Below, in pieces: positions 23,596 to 31,279 of a stretch of DNA of 38,545 bases. A program made the position numbers and the translations under genes. This stretch comes from Streptomyces sp. NP160. GTDB lineage: Bacteria > Actinomycetota > Actinomycetes > Actinomycetales > Quadrisphaeraceae. The notes beneath the pieces were generated by a model, which saw only the letters and a program-made list of their open reading frames with translations, made no database searches and had not been told where the DNA came from. The number at the start of each line of letters is the position of its first letter. The stretch's first letter is position 1. The DNA lies in contig NZ_VDMJ01000040.1 of assembly GCF_006335115.1 (NCBI RefSeq), forward strand, positions 43,142 to 81,686, given 5' to 3'.

Positions 23596-25248
23596 ATGGC
23601 GGCCCCGACGACGACGAGGACGTCCATGACCGCCTCCAGCGCTGCCTCGGACCGGCTCGAGGTCGTCGGGGCCGGCACCTCGTCCAGCAGCTCGGCAGGA
23701 CTGGTGTGCACCGGCCTGGTCAAGGAGTACGCCGGAGTCCGCGTGCTCAAGGGCGTCGACATCACCGTCGCCCCGGCCTCCGTGCTCGGCTTCATCGGCG
23801 AGAACGGCGCCGGCAAGTCGACCACCAGCTCCATCATCACCGGCGTCGTGAAGCCCGACGGCGGGTCGATGACCCTCGACGGCGCGCCGTACGCCCCCTC
23901 GGGCCCCGCGGCCGCGCTCGACGCCGGGGTGGCCCTCATCCACCAGGAGATCCGGCTGCTGCCGGAGCTGTCGGTGGCCGAGAACATCTTCCTCGGCCGG
24001 CTCCCGATGGCCGGCGGGCGGCTGGCCCGCAGCCGGATGGAGTCGCAGGCCCGGGAAGCGCTCCGCACGCTCGGGGTGGACCTCGACCCGCGCCGCCAGG
24101 TCCGCGGACTGCCGATCGCCGTGCAGCAGGAGATCGAGATCGCCAAGGCGATCTCGCGCCGCCCCAGGTACGTCATCTTCGACGAGCCGTCGGCGTCCCT
24201 CGGCGAGAGCGAGACCGAGCGGGTGCTGGAGCAGATCGGCGTCCTGCGCGACGCCGGCGCCGGTGTCGTCTACATCTCCCACCGCCTGGAGGAGGTGCGC
24301 CGCACCGCCGACCAGGTCCTCTGCCTGCGCGACGGGCAGCGTGTGGCCTTCTGGGACACCGGTGACGTGCCCCAGCGCGAGCTGGTCAACGCCATGGTCG
24401 GCCGGGAGTTCACCTACCAGCACTCCGCGCCCGCCCCCGCCACCGACCGCGAGGTGCTGCGCGTGCGCGGCCTGGGCCGCCGCGGCGCGTTCGAGGGCAT
24501 CGACCTCGAGGTGCGCGCCGGGGAGGTCCTCGGCGTGGCCGGTCTCGTCGGTGCCGGACGCACCGAGGTGGTCCGCGCCGTCTGCGGCGTCGACAGGCCG
24601 GACGCCGGCACCGTCGTCGTCGACGGGAAGGAGCTCAAGCGCGGCGACGCCCGCGCCGCCATCCGCGCCGGCGTGGTCATGGTCCCCGAGGACCGCAAGG
24701 GCCAGGGGCTCAACCTCGACCGGACCGCCGCGGAGAACATCACCCTGCCCTGGGAGGCGTCGCTGGCCAGGGGCGGCCTCGTCTCCCGGAAGGTCGTCAA
24801 GGACACCGCCGACAAGCTCAGCAGGGACCTCGACATCCGCGGCCGGCTCCACCTGCCGGTGGCCTCCATGTCGGGCGGCAACCAGCAGAAGGTGCTGCTC
24901 GGCAAGTGGCTCGTGAAGACCCCCCGGGTCTTCATCATCGACGAGCCGACGCGCGGCGTGGACGTCGGCGCGAAGATGGCGATCTACGAGATCATCCGCG
25001 GCCTGGCCGCCCAGGGCGTCGCCGTCGTCGTCGTCTCCTCCGAGCTGGAGGAGGTCCTGGGCCTGGCCCACCGCGTCATGGTCATGGGCGGGGGCCACAA
25101 CCGCGGGGTGCTGACCCGCGAGCAGGCCACCCCGCAGGCCGTCATGGAGCTCGCCGTGCTCGGCACGGCCTCCGAGGGGTCCACCGGGACCCTCACCACC
25201 TCCACCAGCGAGAAGACGACCCCCTCACCGGAAGGTCAGGACCGATGA
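23596..25248 (+). CDS. Ribose-type ABC transporter ATPase (rightward importer)
   Basis: RbsA/MglA-type fused dual-NBD ATPase, 550 residues. NBD1: GENGAGKSTTSSIITG, IHQEIRLLPELSVAENIFLG, and Walker B IFDEPSASLGE. NBD2: degenerate P-loop GLVGAGRTEVV as usual for the family, signature MSGGNQQKVLLGKWL, intact Walker B IIDEPTRGVDVGAK. The ATG at 23596 lies one base after the binding-protein stop; ATG 23626, with GAGG six bases before it, is a plausible alternative that would trim ten residues. The C-terminus is Thr/Ser-rich. The stop overlaps the permease start (ATGA). Confidence 0.95.
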   Translation: MAAPTTTRTSMTASSAASDRLEVVGAGTSSSSSAGLVCTGLVKEYAGVRVLKGVDITVAPASVLGFIGENGAGKSTTSSIITGVVKPDGGSMTLDGAPYAPSGPAAALDAGVALIHQEIRLLPELSVAENIFLGRLPMAGGRLARSRMESQAREALRTLGVDLDPRRQVRGLPIAVQQEIEIAKAISRRPRYVIFDEPSASLGESETERVLEQIGVLRDAGAGVVYISHRLEEVRRTADQVLCLRDGQRVAFWDTGDVPQRELVNAMVGREFTYQHSAPAPATDREVLRVRGLGRRGAFEGIDLEVRAGEVLGVAGLVGAGRTEVVRAVCGVDRPDAGTVVVDGKELKRGDARAAIRAGVVMVPEDRKGQGLNLDRTAAENITLPWEASLARGGLVSRKVVKDTADKLSRDLDIRGRLHLPVASMSGGNQQKVLLGKWLVKTPRVFIIDEPTRGVDVGAKMAIYEIIRGLAAQGVAVVVVSSELEEVLGLAHRVMVMGGGHNRGVLTREQATPQAVMELAVLGTASEGSTGTLTTSTSEKTTPSPEGQDR

Positions 25249-26264
25249 GCGCTCCGACCGCAGCGCGCCCCACCCCGCACGCCCCCGCACCCGCCCAGCC
25301 CTCGGCGAAGGACCGCGCCCTCGCGGCGTTCCGGTCGCTGCCCGGCCCGCTCGTGGGCCTCGTGGTGATCGTCATCGCGATGTCGTTCCTGTCGCCGTAC
25401 TTCCTCACCTCGCGCAACCTGCTGAACATCGTCAGTGCGGTCTCCGCGATCGGGATCATGGCGGTCGGTGCCGCCCTGGTGATCATCATCGGCGGCATCG
25501 ACCTCTCAGTCGGGTCCGTCCTGGCGATCACGGCGATGTTCAGCGCCTGGCTCTTCAAGGACCACGGCATCCCCTTCGCCGCCGCCCTGCTCGCAGCTCT
25601 CCTGCTGGGTGCGTTCATCGGCCTGGTCAACGGCGTCCTCGCCACCAAGGGCAGGGTCCAGCCGTTCGTGGCGACGCTCGCGACGATGTCGGCGGCGGCT
25701 GGTCTGGCGCTCTGGATCACCGACGGCAACCCGATCACGGCGTTCCCCGGCTGGTTCCTGACGCTCACCGAGAACGTACCGGGCACGCAGATCCCCGTGC
25801 AGGGCCTGATCATGGTGGCCGTCTACCTCGGGGCGGCGTTCTGGCTGCGCTACCGGCCCGACGGGCGCGCCCTGTACGCCATCGGCGGCAACGAGGAGGT
25901 CGCGCGGCTGTCGGGCCTGCGCGTCACCTCGCTGAAGATCCGCGTGTACGTCATCGCCGGCGTCCTCGCCGCCGTCGCGGGCATGCTCACCACCTCGCGG
26001 CTCGACTCGGCAGCCCCCAGCGCGGGCTCGACCGACCTGCTCAACGTCATCGCCGTGGTGGTCATCGGTGGCGCCAGCCTGGCCGGCGGCTCGGGCACGA
26101 TGCTCGGGACCTTCATCGGCCTGCTCATCATCGGCACGCTGAACAACGGCATGTCGCTGCTCAACGTCTCGCCCAACCTGCAGCCCGTCGTCATCGGCGT
26201 GGTCATCATCGCGGCCGTCATGAGCGACCGCGGTGGGCGGGCCCGGCTGCGGGGCGGTCACTGA
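25245..26264 (+). CDS. Ribose-type ABC transporter permease (rightward importer)
   Basis: RbsC-like membrane permease, 339 residues. A Pro/Ala-rich cytoplasmic N-terminus precedes ~9 hydrophobic helices (LVGLVVIVIAMSFLSPYFL, PFAAALLAALLLGAFIGLVNGVL). Family motifs are AVGAALVIIIGGIDLSVGSVLAI, the coupling loop AIGGNEEVARLSGLRV and the C-terminal VVVIGGASLAGGSGTMLG. The ATG overlaps the ATPase TGA by 4 bases, and its own stop overlaps the next ATG (TGATG). It is the only permease in this operon, so a homodimeric channel is expected, in contrast to the leftward importer. Confidence 0.95.
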   Translation: MSAPTAARPTPHAPAPAQPSAKDRALAAFRSLPGPLVGLVVIVIAMSFLSPYFLTSRNLLNIVSAVSAIGIMAVGAALVIIIGGIDLSVGSVLAITAMFSAWLFKDHGIPFAAALLAALLLGAFIGLVNGVLATKGRVQPFVATLATMSAAAGLALWITDGNPITAFPGWFLTLTENVPGTQIPVQGLIMVAVYLGAAFWLRYRPDGRALYAIGGNEEVARLSGLRVTSLKIRVYVIAGVLAAVAGMLTTSRLDSAAPSAGSTDLLNVIAVVVIGGASLAGGSGTMLGTFIGLLIIGTLNNGMSLLNVSPNLQPVVIGVVIIAAVMSDRGGRARLRGGH

Positions 26265-27760
26265 TGATCACGTCCGCCTCCTCCCTGCTGGACCTGGCCG
26301 ACCCCACCGACGTCGACGCCCTGCGCGAGGCCCTGGCCGACCAGGACCCGCGCCGGCAGCTGACGCCCCTGGGCCTGCGCCGCCTCGTGGTGGCCTCTGA
26401 CGCGTCCACCCGCGTGGTCCCCGAGCTGTCCGACCTGCTCGCCGCCCGCGGCGTGCAGCTGGCCGGCGCCCGCGTGGTGCTGCTCGTGGACGACGTCGCG
26501 ATCCAGCGCGCCGGCCGCGACCTCAAGGACGACGTCGAGGCCGCGCTCCGGGCAGCTGTCGGCGCCACCGGCGCGGTGACGCGGTACGTGGTGCGCGACG
26601 AGCACGGCGATCACGCCGTCGGCCCGCTGCACGCCGACGAGACGGCGCTGTCCGCCGCCGCACGGGCCGTCACCGGCGCCGACGCCGTCGTCTCGGTGGG
26701 CGGCGGCACCATCACCGACATCGGCAAGGTCGCCACCTCCCGCACCGGGAACGCCCCGCTCGTGGTGGTGCAGACCGCCGCCTCGGTGGACGGGTTCACC
26801 GACGACGTCTCCGTGGTGCTCGCCTCCGGCGTCAAGAAGACGATCCCCTCGCGCTGGCCCGACGTCGTGCTCGGCGACCTCGAGACGGTCGCCGGCGCCC
26901 CGCCGCAGATGGCGGCGGCCGGCTACGGCGAGCTGCTGTCGATGTTCACCGCCCCCGCCGACTGGTACCTGGCGGCGCTGACCGGGCTCGACGAGACCTT
27001 CCACCGCGCCCCCGTCGACCTGCTGGCCGTGGTGGGCCGGGGCCTGGCCGAGTGGTCGCCCGGCGTGGTCCGCGGCGAGCCGGAGGCCTTCGAGGCCCTG
27101 ACCCGCGCCCTCGACGTGCGCGGCATCGCCACCGGGGTCTCCGGCGGCACCGCGGTGCTCTCCGGCGTGGAGCACCTCGTCTCCCACGTCCTCGACATGC
27201 ACCACGCCGCGTTGGCGCAGCCGATCGGGCTGCACGGCGCGCAGGTGGGCGTGGCCTCAGTGGTCGCGGCCGCCGCGTGGGAGCTGCTCTTCGAGCGGCT
27301 CGCCGAGGTGGGTGGCGCTCGGGCCGCTGCGCGGCTGCACGTCGACCCGGAGGCTGCGCTGCAGCGCTGCCGGGACGCCTTCGGGCACCTCGACGACGAC
27401 GGCGCGCTGGCCGCCGAGTGCGGCCGCCGCTACGAGCTCAAGCAGGCCGAGCTGGCCACCCGCCGCCAGCGCCTGGTGGCCGTGCTCGAGCGCTGGGACG
27501 AGCACGCGGAGGTGCTGCGCTCGCTGGTCCGCCCGTCGGCGGAGCTGCGCGAGGGCCTGCGGGCCGCCGGCGTCGCCGCCACCTTCGCCGACCTCGTGCC
27601 GTCCGTGGACGCCGGCCTGGCCCGCTGGGCCGTGGCGAGCTGCCACCTCATGCGCGAGCGGCTCGTGGTCGTCGACCTCCTCGACGCGCTCGGCTGGTGG
27701 ACGCCGGCCGAGGTCGAGCGGTGCCTGTCCGCGCTCGAGCCGCAGGAGGCCGCGCTGTGA
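26264..27760 (+). CDS. sn-Glycerol-1-phosphate dehydrogenase-like (AraM/EgsA type) NAD(P)-dependent enzyme
   Basis: Iron-containing-alcohol-dehydrogenase superfamily, AraM/G1PDH branch, 498 residues, about 100 longer than typical AraM. The nucleotide motif is SVGGGTITDIGKVAT (Gly146-148), followed by QTAASVDGFTDD in place of the usual PTAPSMDGY. Metal-ligand histidines lie in GVEHLVSH (His304) and GLHGAQVG (His324). The third ligand motif, normally GFGDxxAK, reads GYGELLSM, with Glu223 replacing Asp. A C-terminal extension of ~100 helical residues (ELKQAELATRRQRLVAVLERWDE at its start) is unlike AraM. In Bacillus subtilis araM sits in the arabinose operon with araL and araB, as here with a HAD-IIA phosphatase and an FGGY kinase. 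The substrate may be another polyol phosphate. Confidence 0.8.
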   Translation: MITSASSLLDLADPTDVDALREALADQDPRRQLTPLGLRRLVVASDASTRVVPELSDLLAARGVQLAGARVVLLVDDVAIQRAGRDLKDDVEAALRAAVGATGAVTRYVVRDEHGDHAVGPLHADETALSAAARAVTGADAVVSVGGGTITDIGKVATSRTGNAPLVVVQTAASVDGFTDDVSVVLASGVKKTIPSRWPDVVLGDLETVAGAPPQMAAAGYGELLSMFTAPADWYLAALTGLDETFHRAPVDLLAVVGRGLAEWSPGVVRGEPEAFEALTRALDVRGIATGVSGGTAVLSGVEHLVSHVLDMHHAALAQPIGLHGAQVGVASVVAAAAWELLFERLAEVGGARAAARLHVDPEAALQRCRDAFGHLDDDGALAAECGRRYELKQAELATRRQRLVAVLERWDEHAEVLRSLVRPSAELREGLRAAGVAATFADLVPSVDAGLARWAVASCHLMRERLVVVDLLDALGWWTPAEVERCLSALEPQEAAL

Positions 27761-29316
27761 ACCGCGACCTCGTCATCGGCGTCGACTGCTCCACCACCGC
27801 CACCAAGGCCGTGGTGTGGGACGCCACCGGCCGCTCCCGCTCGGTGGGCCGCGCGGCGTTCGCCACCTCCACCCCGCACCCGGGGTGGGGCGAGCAGAAC
27901 CCCGAGGACTGGTGGAGCACCTTCTGCGAGGCGGTGCGCCGCGCGGTGCAGGCCGTGGACGGCCGCCGCGTGGGCGCCATCGCCATCACCCACCAGCGCG
28001 AGAGCTTCGCCTGCACCACCTCCGACGGGCGCCCGCTGCGCCCGGCGATGCTGTGGCTGGACACCCGCGCCACCGCCGAGGTGGCCGAGTTCGGCACGCG
28101 CGACGTCCACGAGCGCACCGGCAAGCCGCCGAACCCCACGCCCGCCTGGTACAAGCTGCTCTGGCTGGCGAAGCACGAGCAGTCGACGCTGCGGCGCACC
28201 GAGAAGGTCGTCGACGTCGGCGCCTACCTCACCCACCGGCTCACCGGCACCTGGGTGACCTCGTGGGCCAGCGCCGACCCGCTCGGCGTGGTGGACCTGC
28301 GGACCTTCGACTACGACGACGACCTGCTGGCCGCCGCCCAGCTCACGCGGGACCACCTGCCCGCGCTGGCGGCGCCGGGGTCGGTGGTGGGGGAGGTCAC
28401 CGACGCGGTGGCCGACGCCCTCGGCCTGCCGCACGGCCTGCCCGTGGTGGCCGGTGCCGGCGACGGTCAGGCCGCGGGCCTCGGGCTGGGCGTCACCGAG
28501 CCCGGTTCCAGCTACCTCAACCTCGGCTCCGGCATCATCTCAGGGTTCGCGAGCGACACCTACCGCTGGGCCGACGCGTTCCGCACCATGGCGGGCGGGG
28601 TGCCCGGCACGTACGCGCTGGAGACGTTCATCGGGGGCGGCACCCACAACATCAGCTGGTTCGTGGAGCGGTTCGCCGGCGTGGACACCCGCGCCCTCGG
28701 CCTGGACCTCACGGCCGAGCAGGTGCTCGAGACGGCGGCGGCGCAGCTGCCCCCGGGCTCCGAGGGGCTGCTGACGCTGCCGTACTGGACCGGGGCGCTC
28801 ACCCCCTACTGGGACCACCACGCCCGCGGCACGATCGTCGGGCTGACGGGCCGGCACGGGAAGAGCCACGTGTACCGCTCGCTGCTGGAGGGCCTGGCCC
28901 TGGAGCAGCGGCTGCTCACCGACGGCGCCGAGGCGGCGCTGGGGGAGCCGGTGCAGAAGGTGGTGGTGACCGGCGGAGGCGCCCGCAGCGCGGTGTGGTG
29001 CCAGATCGTGGCCGACGTGCTGCGCCGGCCGCTGCACGTGGCGCGCGAACCCGAGAGCACCTGCCTGGGTGCGGGGGTGCTGGCGGCCGCGGCCCTCGGG
29101 CTGCACGGGTCCATCGGGGAGGCGTCCGCGCAGATGAGCGGCACCGGCCGGGTGTACCACCCCGGTGAGGAGCACGCCGCCGTGTACGACCGCCTCTTCG
29201 GCGTCTACGAGCGGCTCTACCCGCAGCTGCGCGACGTGTTCTGCGACCTGCAGACCGCGCTGGAGCCGCCCGCCACCAGCGAGGACCCCCTCGAGCTGGT
29301 CGGAGCGGGGCGATGA
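27757..29316 (+). CDS. FGGY-family carbohydrate kinase (xylulokinase/ribulokinase-like)
   Basis: ATP-dependent sugar or polyol kinase of the FGGY family, 519 residues. The N-terminal phosphate motif is VIGVDCSTTATKAVVWDATG, then AITHQRESFACTTSDG and AMLWLDTRA (substrate region), the catalytic Asp in VVAGAGDGQAAGLGLGV, and the C-terminal nucleotide motif VVVTGGGARSAVWCQIVADVL. The GTG start overlaps the upstream stop (GTGA) and its stop overlaps the HAD gene's ATG, so all three are coupled. The substrate cannot be assigned; the neighbourhood suggests a pentose, tetritol or pentitol. It is the first of two FGGY kinases in the presumed regulon. Confidence 0.9.
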   Translation: MNRDLVIGVDCSTTATKAVVWDATGRSRSVGRAAFATSTPHPGWGEQNPEDWWSTFCEAVRRAVQAVDGRRVGAIAITHQRESFACTTSDGRPLRPAMLWLDTRATAEVAEFGTRDVHERTGKPPNPTPAWYKLLWLAKHEQSTLRRTEKVVDVGAYLTHRLTGTWVTSWASADPLGVVDLRTFDYDDDLLAAAQLTRDHLPALAAPGSVVGEVTDAVADALGLPHGLPVVAGAGDGQAAGLGLGVTEPGSSYLNLGSGIISGFASDTYRWADAFRTMAGGVPGTYALETFIGGGTHNISWFVERFAGVDTRALGLDLTAEQVLETAAAQLPPGSEGLLTLPYWTGALTPYWDHHARGTIVGLTGRHGKSHVYRSLLEGLALEQRLLTDGAEAALGEPVQKVVVTGGGARSAVWCQIVADVLRRPLHVAREPESTCLGAGVLAAAALGLHGSIGEASAQMSGTGRVYHPGEEHAAVYDRLFGVYERLYPQLRDVFCDLQTALEPPATSEDPLELVGAGR

Positions 29317-30188
29317 CCACGACGACGACGGTCGCCCCGGCGGACCTGGAGGCGCTGCTGCGCCGCCCGGACGACGCGTACGACGGGTGCGTGTTCGACC
29401 TCGACGGCACCCTCTACCTCGGCGACGCGCTGCTGCCCGGCTCCGCGGAGCTGGTGGCGGCGCTGCGCGAGCGGGGCTCGAAGACGGTGTTCCTGTCCAA
29501 CAACCCCACCCGCGACCCGGTGATGTACGCCGAGAAGCTCACCCGCCTGGGCATCCCCACGTCCGTGGAGGAGGTGCTCAACCCGCTCGTCACCACCGCC
29601 GCGTGGCTGGCGGCGAACGCCCCGGGCGCCGGGGTGTTCGTCATCGGCGAGGAGCCGCTGCGCCGCCACCTCGCCGCCACGGGCGTGCGCCTGGTGGAGC
29701 GCGCGGAGGAGACCGACGTCGTCGTCGCCAGCTACGACCGCGGCTTCGACTACGCGAAGCTGCAGACGGCCTTCGACGCGCTGTGGTTCCACCGCCGCGC
29801 GCGGCTCATCACCACCAACCCCGACCGGTTCTGCCCGATGCCCGGTGGGCGCGGCGAGCCGGACGCGGCGGCGGTGGTGGCGGCCATCGAGGCGTGCACC
29901 GGCGCCCGCTGCGAGGCCAACCTCGGCAAGCCGGCCGCCTCCATGCTCGAGGCGGTGCGCGACCTGCTGGGGCTGCCGCTGGAGCGCTGCATCATGGTGG
30001 GGGACCGGCTGTCCACCGACATCGCCATGGCGCAGGCCGCGGGCATGGACTCCGCGCTCGTGCTCACGGGGGAGAACACCCTGGCCGACGTCGCGGCACT
30101 GCCCGTCGAGCAGCGCCCCACCTGGGTGCTGCGCGGCGCGTTCGAGCTGCTGCCCGACCTCGTCGCAGGAGCGAGCGGTGGCCGTTGA
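29313..30188 (+). CDS. HAD-IIA family sugar-phosphate phosphatase (NagD/AraL-like)
   Basis: Haloacid-dehalogenase-type phosphatase, subclass IIA, 291 residues. Motif I is CVFDLDGTLYLG with nucleophile Asp29 and Asp31, motif II FLSNNPTRDP, motif III Lys in NLGKPAASM, and motif IV MVGDRLSTDIAMAQAAGM. The C2-type cap lies between motifs II and III. It resembles AraL, NagD and phosphoglycolate/glycerol-phosphate phosphatases. With the kinase just upstream it may reverse or repair misphosphorylation of pathway sugars. The ATG overlaps the kinase stop by 4 bases, and its 3' end overlaps the SorC gene by 11 bases. Confidence 0.9.
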   Translation: MTTTTTVAPADLEALLRRPDDAYDGCVFDLDGTLYLGDALLPGSAELVAALRERGSKTVFLSNNPTRDPVMYAEKLTRLGIPTSVEEVLNPLVTTAAWLAANAPGAGVFVIGEEPLRRHLAATGVRLVERAEETDVVVASYDRGFDYAKLQTAFDALWFHRRARLITTNPDRFCPMPGGRGEPDAAAVVAAIEACTGARCEANLGKPAASMLEAVRDLLGLPLERCIMVGDRLSTDIAMAQAAGMDSALVLTGENTLADVAALPVEQRPTWVLRGAFELLPDLVAGASGGR

Positions 30189-31170
30189 GGCGGCTCACCG
30201 GGCCCTCCCGCGCCAGGTGCCGCCCGCGGCGGACGCGGCGCAGCTGCGGCTGGTCACGCTCGTCGCGCGGCTCTACCACGTGCGGGGGGTGCGCCAGCGC
30301 GACATCGCCGCCCGCCTGGGGCTCTCGCAGCCGCGCGTCTCACGGCTGCTGAGCGCCGCCGAGGAGCTGGGCGTCGTGCGCACCGTGGTGGTGGCCCCGC
30401 CGGGGCTGCGCCCGGAGCTGGAGGACGCCGTGGAGGCGCGGTACGCCGTCTCCGAGGTGCACGTCGTCGAGACCAGCGACCCCGACGACGTGGCGCTCGA
30501 GCTCGGGACGGCCGCGGCGGCGCACTTCAGCGACGCCTGGCCGGCCGGCGCGGTGGTCGGCTTCACCTCGTGGAGCACCACCCTGCAGGCCATGGCCGAC
30601 GCCCTGGCGCCGCAGCGGCGCAGCGGGGTGGGCCAGGTGGTGGAGATGCTCGGCGACATCGGCTCGCCGCTGCTGCAGCACGAGGCCGCCCGCAGCACCC
30701 TCCGCCTGGCGCAGGCGCTCGGTGCCGAGGCCGTGTTCCTGCGCACGCCGGGGGTGGCGGGCAGCCGCGAGCTGCGCGACGCCGCGGCGGGCAACCCGCA
30801 CGTCGCCACCGCGCTGGGGCTGCTCGGCGCGGTGGACGTCGCGTTCGTGGGCGTCGGGCCGGCGCAGTTCCACGGGCCCATGCAGGCCGGGGACAACTCC
30901 TTCAGCGCCGAGCAGCTCGGGGCCGCCCGAGCCGCGGGGGCGGTGGCGCAGCTCGTGCAGCGCTTCGTCGACGACCAGGGGCGTCCCGTGGACACGCCCC
31001 TGGACGACCTCGTGGTGGGTGTCGACCTGGACCAGCTGCGTCGCGCCGGCCGGCGCGTCGTCGTGGCCGGGGGGCGCAGCAAGCACGCGGCGGTCCGCGC
31101 CTGCCTGGCCGGCGGGTGGGTGGACGTGCTGGTCACCGACGTGGTGACGGCGGAGCAGCTCCTCACCTGA
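30178..31170 (+). CDS. SorC-family transcriptional regulator (second copy)
   Basis: A 330-residue paralogue of the regulator at 21441. A ~20-residue N-terminal extension precedes the helix-turn-helix (LVARLYHVRGVRQRDIAARL with recognition helix LSQPRVSRLLSAAEE). The C-terminal effector domain has the same landmarks (GFTSWSTTLQAM, VEMLGDIGSPLLQHEAARST, DDLVVGVDLDQLRRAGRRVV, GGWVDVLVTD). The GTG at 30178 is supported by AGGAG 6 bases upstream. It is the last gene of the rightward importer operon, directly before operator C, so it is probably autoregulated through operator B and acts on the 31280 operon. Confidence 0.92.
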   Translation: MAVEAAHRALPRQVPPAADAAQLRLVTLVARLYHVRGVRQRDIAARLGLSQPRVSRLLSAAEELGVVRTVVVAPPGLRPELEDAVEARYAVSEVHVVETSDPDDVALELGTAAAAHFSDAWPAGAVVGFTSWSTTLQAMADALAPQRRSGVGQVVEMLGDIGSPLLQHEAARSTLRLAQALGAEAVFLRTPGVAGSRELRDAAAGNPHVATALGLLGAVDVAFVGVGPAQFHGPMQAGDNSFSAEQLGAARAAGAVAQLVQRFVDDQGRPVDTPLDDLVVGVDLDQLRRAGRRVVVAGGRSKHAAVRACLAGGWVDVLVTDVVTAEQLLT

Positions 31171-31199
31171 GCACCGGGCGACCCGGGGCGGTCCGGCCC

Positions 31200-31228
31200 T
31201 TGTGGGACGGCGCGGCCCCCTCTAGAAT
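31200..31228 (+). promoter_or_regulatory. Promoter of the E1/lipoyl/GlpD operon
   Basis: TTGTGG (31200-31205) and TAGAAT (31223-31228) are spaced exactly 17 bases apart, giving a start of transcription near 31235. It is the clearest promoter in the window, with an operator-like palindrome beginning within about 10 bases downstream. Confidence 0.6.
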
Positions 31229-31240
31229 CATCATGCAGTG

Positions 31241-31258
31241 GGTGAATGAACATTCACC
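31241..31258. promoter_or_regulatory. Operator-like palindrome GGTGAAT-N4-ATTCACC (site C)
   Basis: GGTGAATGAACATTCACC has perfect 7-base arms around GAAC. Its GTGAAT/ATTCAC arms and N4 spacing equal those of site B at 22491. It lies between the predicted transcript start (~31235) and the ribosome-binding site (31267-31272), a position suited to repression. The SorC gene just upstream is the likely source of its ligand protein. Confidence 0.7.
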
Positions 31259-31279
31259 CCGACCCCAGGAGGAACCCCA

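Noticed and set aside
16401-26264. Recent duplication of one importer into two
   Set aside because: The binding proteins, ATPases and permeases differ throughout and have different gene orders and numbers of permeases; they look like separately acquired members of one family.
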